Source: Syntrophaceae bacterium UBA6078
GTDB lineage: Bacteria > Desulfobacterota > Syntrophia > Syntrophales > UBA2210
DNA length: 6,728 nucleotides
NCBI GenBank assembly: GCA_002428735.1
Contig: DIXO01000057.1
Coordinates: 1 to 6,728, forward strand
Direction of reading: 5' to 3'
Each line of letters opens with the position of its first letter. Position 1 is the stretch's first letter. A program made the translations under genes and the position numbers. The notes under the pieces were generated by a model. That model had not been told where the DNA came from. It saw nothing but the letters and a program-made list of their open reading frames with translations, and did no database searches. Positions 6,319 through 6,728 of the stretch are shown in pieces.

Positions 6319-6411
6319 TAATTCATTACCACATAATGGACAATACAAATTGTTCATTGCCCTTCTTTCAGTCTCTACACGAGCTATTTGTGATTTGCTT
6401 GTATATTCCAT
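6319..6411 (-). pseudogene. 5' fragment of a DpnI / Dam-replacing-type restriction endonuclease gene, cut by the IS
   Basis: Thirty-one codons remain before the IS junction. The translation contains YTSKSQIARVETE followed by NNLYCPLCGN (20-29). This matches the N-terminal signature of the DpnI / Dam-replacing protein family, whose members read roughly Y-K-S-x-S-Q-x-A-R-x-x-T-E, then Y-C-P-x-C-G-N, the first half of a zinc ribbon. DpnI-type enzymes cut methylated GATC; other family members differ in target. The catalytic PD-(D/E)xK part and the second zinc ligands are missing, so the product is inactive. G+C is about 33% by hand count (31 of 93), far below the backbone genes. ATG 6411 is used here; an in-frame TTG at 6438 would add nine residues and give the spacing before Y-x-S seen in DpnI. 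The gene begins directly after an attC-like site, so it was probably a cassette gene. Confidence 0.6.
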
Positions 6412-6437
6412 AATTTTTTTCCATGCCCGCAGGGTCA

Positions 6438-6502
6438 AACTAACGAAAAGCTAAGCCGGAGCAGCCGAGCAGGCTCCGATCGGCTTGAGCGACAAGTTAC
6501 AC
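6438..6502 (-). other. Integron attC-like recombination site (59-base element)
   Basis: Read on the minus strand the 65 bp begin with R'' GTGTAAC (6496-6502) and end with R' GTTAGTT (6438-6444). Each matches the RYYYAAC/GTTRRRY core at 6 of 7 positions, with the AAC and GTT triplets intact. Between them lie L'' GCTCAAGCCG (6481-6490) and L' CGGCTTAGC (6450-6458), which pair perfectly except for one extra C in L'', as expected for the extrahelical base of attC. An inner stem GGAGC/GCTCC with a G+C-rich loop follows. The layout closely resembles aadA-type attC sites. Orientation is minus, the same as the flanking ORFs: one ORF ends 20 bp before it and another begins after it, the standard cassette order. 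Integrase would cut after the G of R', near 6443/6444. Confidence 0.75.
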
Positions 6503-6522
6503 AGTCTCTTTTGCATTCTTCA

Positions 6523-6666
6523 CTAAACCCCTCGTTTGGCCCATTTCTTCAGTAAACTTTCCGCACGGCCAGGCACACCCCACGATCCTCTCATCTGTGA
6601 GTTATTCTTGGCTGCTGAGCTTACCCGACTAGAGAAAGATTGCTCCCAGACATCTAAATCTTCTAG
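6523..6666 (-). CDS. 3' end of an unrecognised cassette ORF (partial)
   Basis: An open frame on the minus strand ends with TAG at 6523-6525, 20 bp before the attC-like site, as cassette genes usually do. The visible C-terminal part reads LEDLDVWEQSFSSR, then NNSQMRGSWGVPGRAE, ending KKWAKRGV; I do not recognise a family. No start codon or ribosome site is visible. The frame stays open to 6693, where a TGA closes it, but the stretch from about 6667 looks like an IS end, so the gene was probably cut near there. Only about 47 residues are seen. Confidence 0.4.
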   Translation of the reverse strand, partial: LEDLDVWEQSFSSRVSSAAKNNSQMRGSWGVPGRAESLLKKWAKRGV

Positions 6667-6728
6667 CAGGCCGTTGAAAAACTGATTAAAGGGTCACTTT
6701 TCGATTCTTGGATCGATTTTTTCGAGAT
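6667..6728. mobile_element. Possible end of a second IS at the window edge
   Basis: After a CTAG (6663-6666) the plus strand begins CAGGCCGTTGAAAAACT, which resembles terminal repeats I associate with several IS families, and CTAG is a common insertion target. The stretch also holds a TCGAT/ATCGA inverted repeat (6701-6716). It has no long ORF and runs off the window, so the call rests on resemblance from memory. Confidence 0.3.

Noticed and set aside
4720..6322. A 4-bp target duplication around the IS
   Set aside because: The flanks are TTTA on the left and TAAT on the right; only TA is directly repeated, so nothing longer than 2 bp can be claimed.
1..6728. CRISPR array, tRNA, rRNA or riboswitch
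   Set aside because: I saw no regularly spaced direct repeats and no cloverleaf or ribosomal RNA sequence on either strand; leaders of the minus-strand genes are too short for a known riboswitch.

Overview
The window looks like a piece of a Gram-negative bacterial chromosome of moderately high G+C. A Desulfobacterota-type or similar host is my best guess, from the TIGR02266-like PilZ protein, the crotonase and nitronate-monooxygenase-like genes standing next to each other, and the sigma70-like promoters. That assignment is inference. Every gene I can support lies on the minus strand, so the window reads biologically from right to left.

Backbone (about 260-4513). In transcription order there are four intact genes. 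The first is a membrane-anchored calcineurin-like metallophosphoesterase of the YkuE/YaeI type (3359-4513). The second is a PilZ-domain protein likely to bind cyclic di-GMP (2605-3165), with its own promoter. The third is a crotonase-fold acyl-CoA enzyme (1441-2298), also with its own promoter. The fourth is a nitronate monooxygenase-like FMN TIM-barrel enzyme (264-1250). The last two fit together as acyl-CoA or oxidative catabolism genes. The first two look like separate units. The crotonase lacks both glutamates of classical enoyl-CoA hydratase but keeps a Glu in the position used by peroxisomal-type delta3,delta2-enoyl-CoA isomerases.

Insertion sequence (about 4724-6318). A complete IS5/IS4-superfamily DDE element carries one intact 457-residue transposase. 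I find two nested pairs of inverted repeats: imperfect 15-bp outer ends, and a well-conserved 24-bp subterminal pair placed 45-47 bp inside each end.

Integron-like right edge (about 6319-6728). To the right of the IS the DNA changes character. At 6438-6502 there is a 65-bp sequence with the layout of an integron attC site, read on the minus strand. Upstream of it is the 3' end of an unrecognised cassette ORF (stop at 6523-6525), which may itself be cut by a second IS near 6667. Downstream of it starts an A+T-rich gene whose first 31 codons resemble the N-terminus of DpnI / Dam-replacing restriction endonucleases. The IS interrupts this gene, and its remaining C-terminal part is not found on the other side. 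The IS therefore sits at the junction between ordinary chromosome and a decayed cassette array that carried a restriction-enzyme gene. This is the most interesting part of the window.
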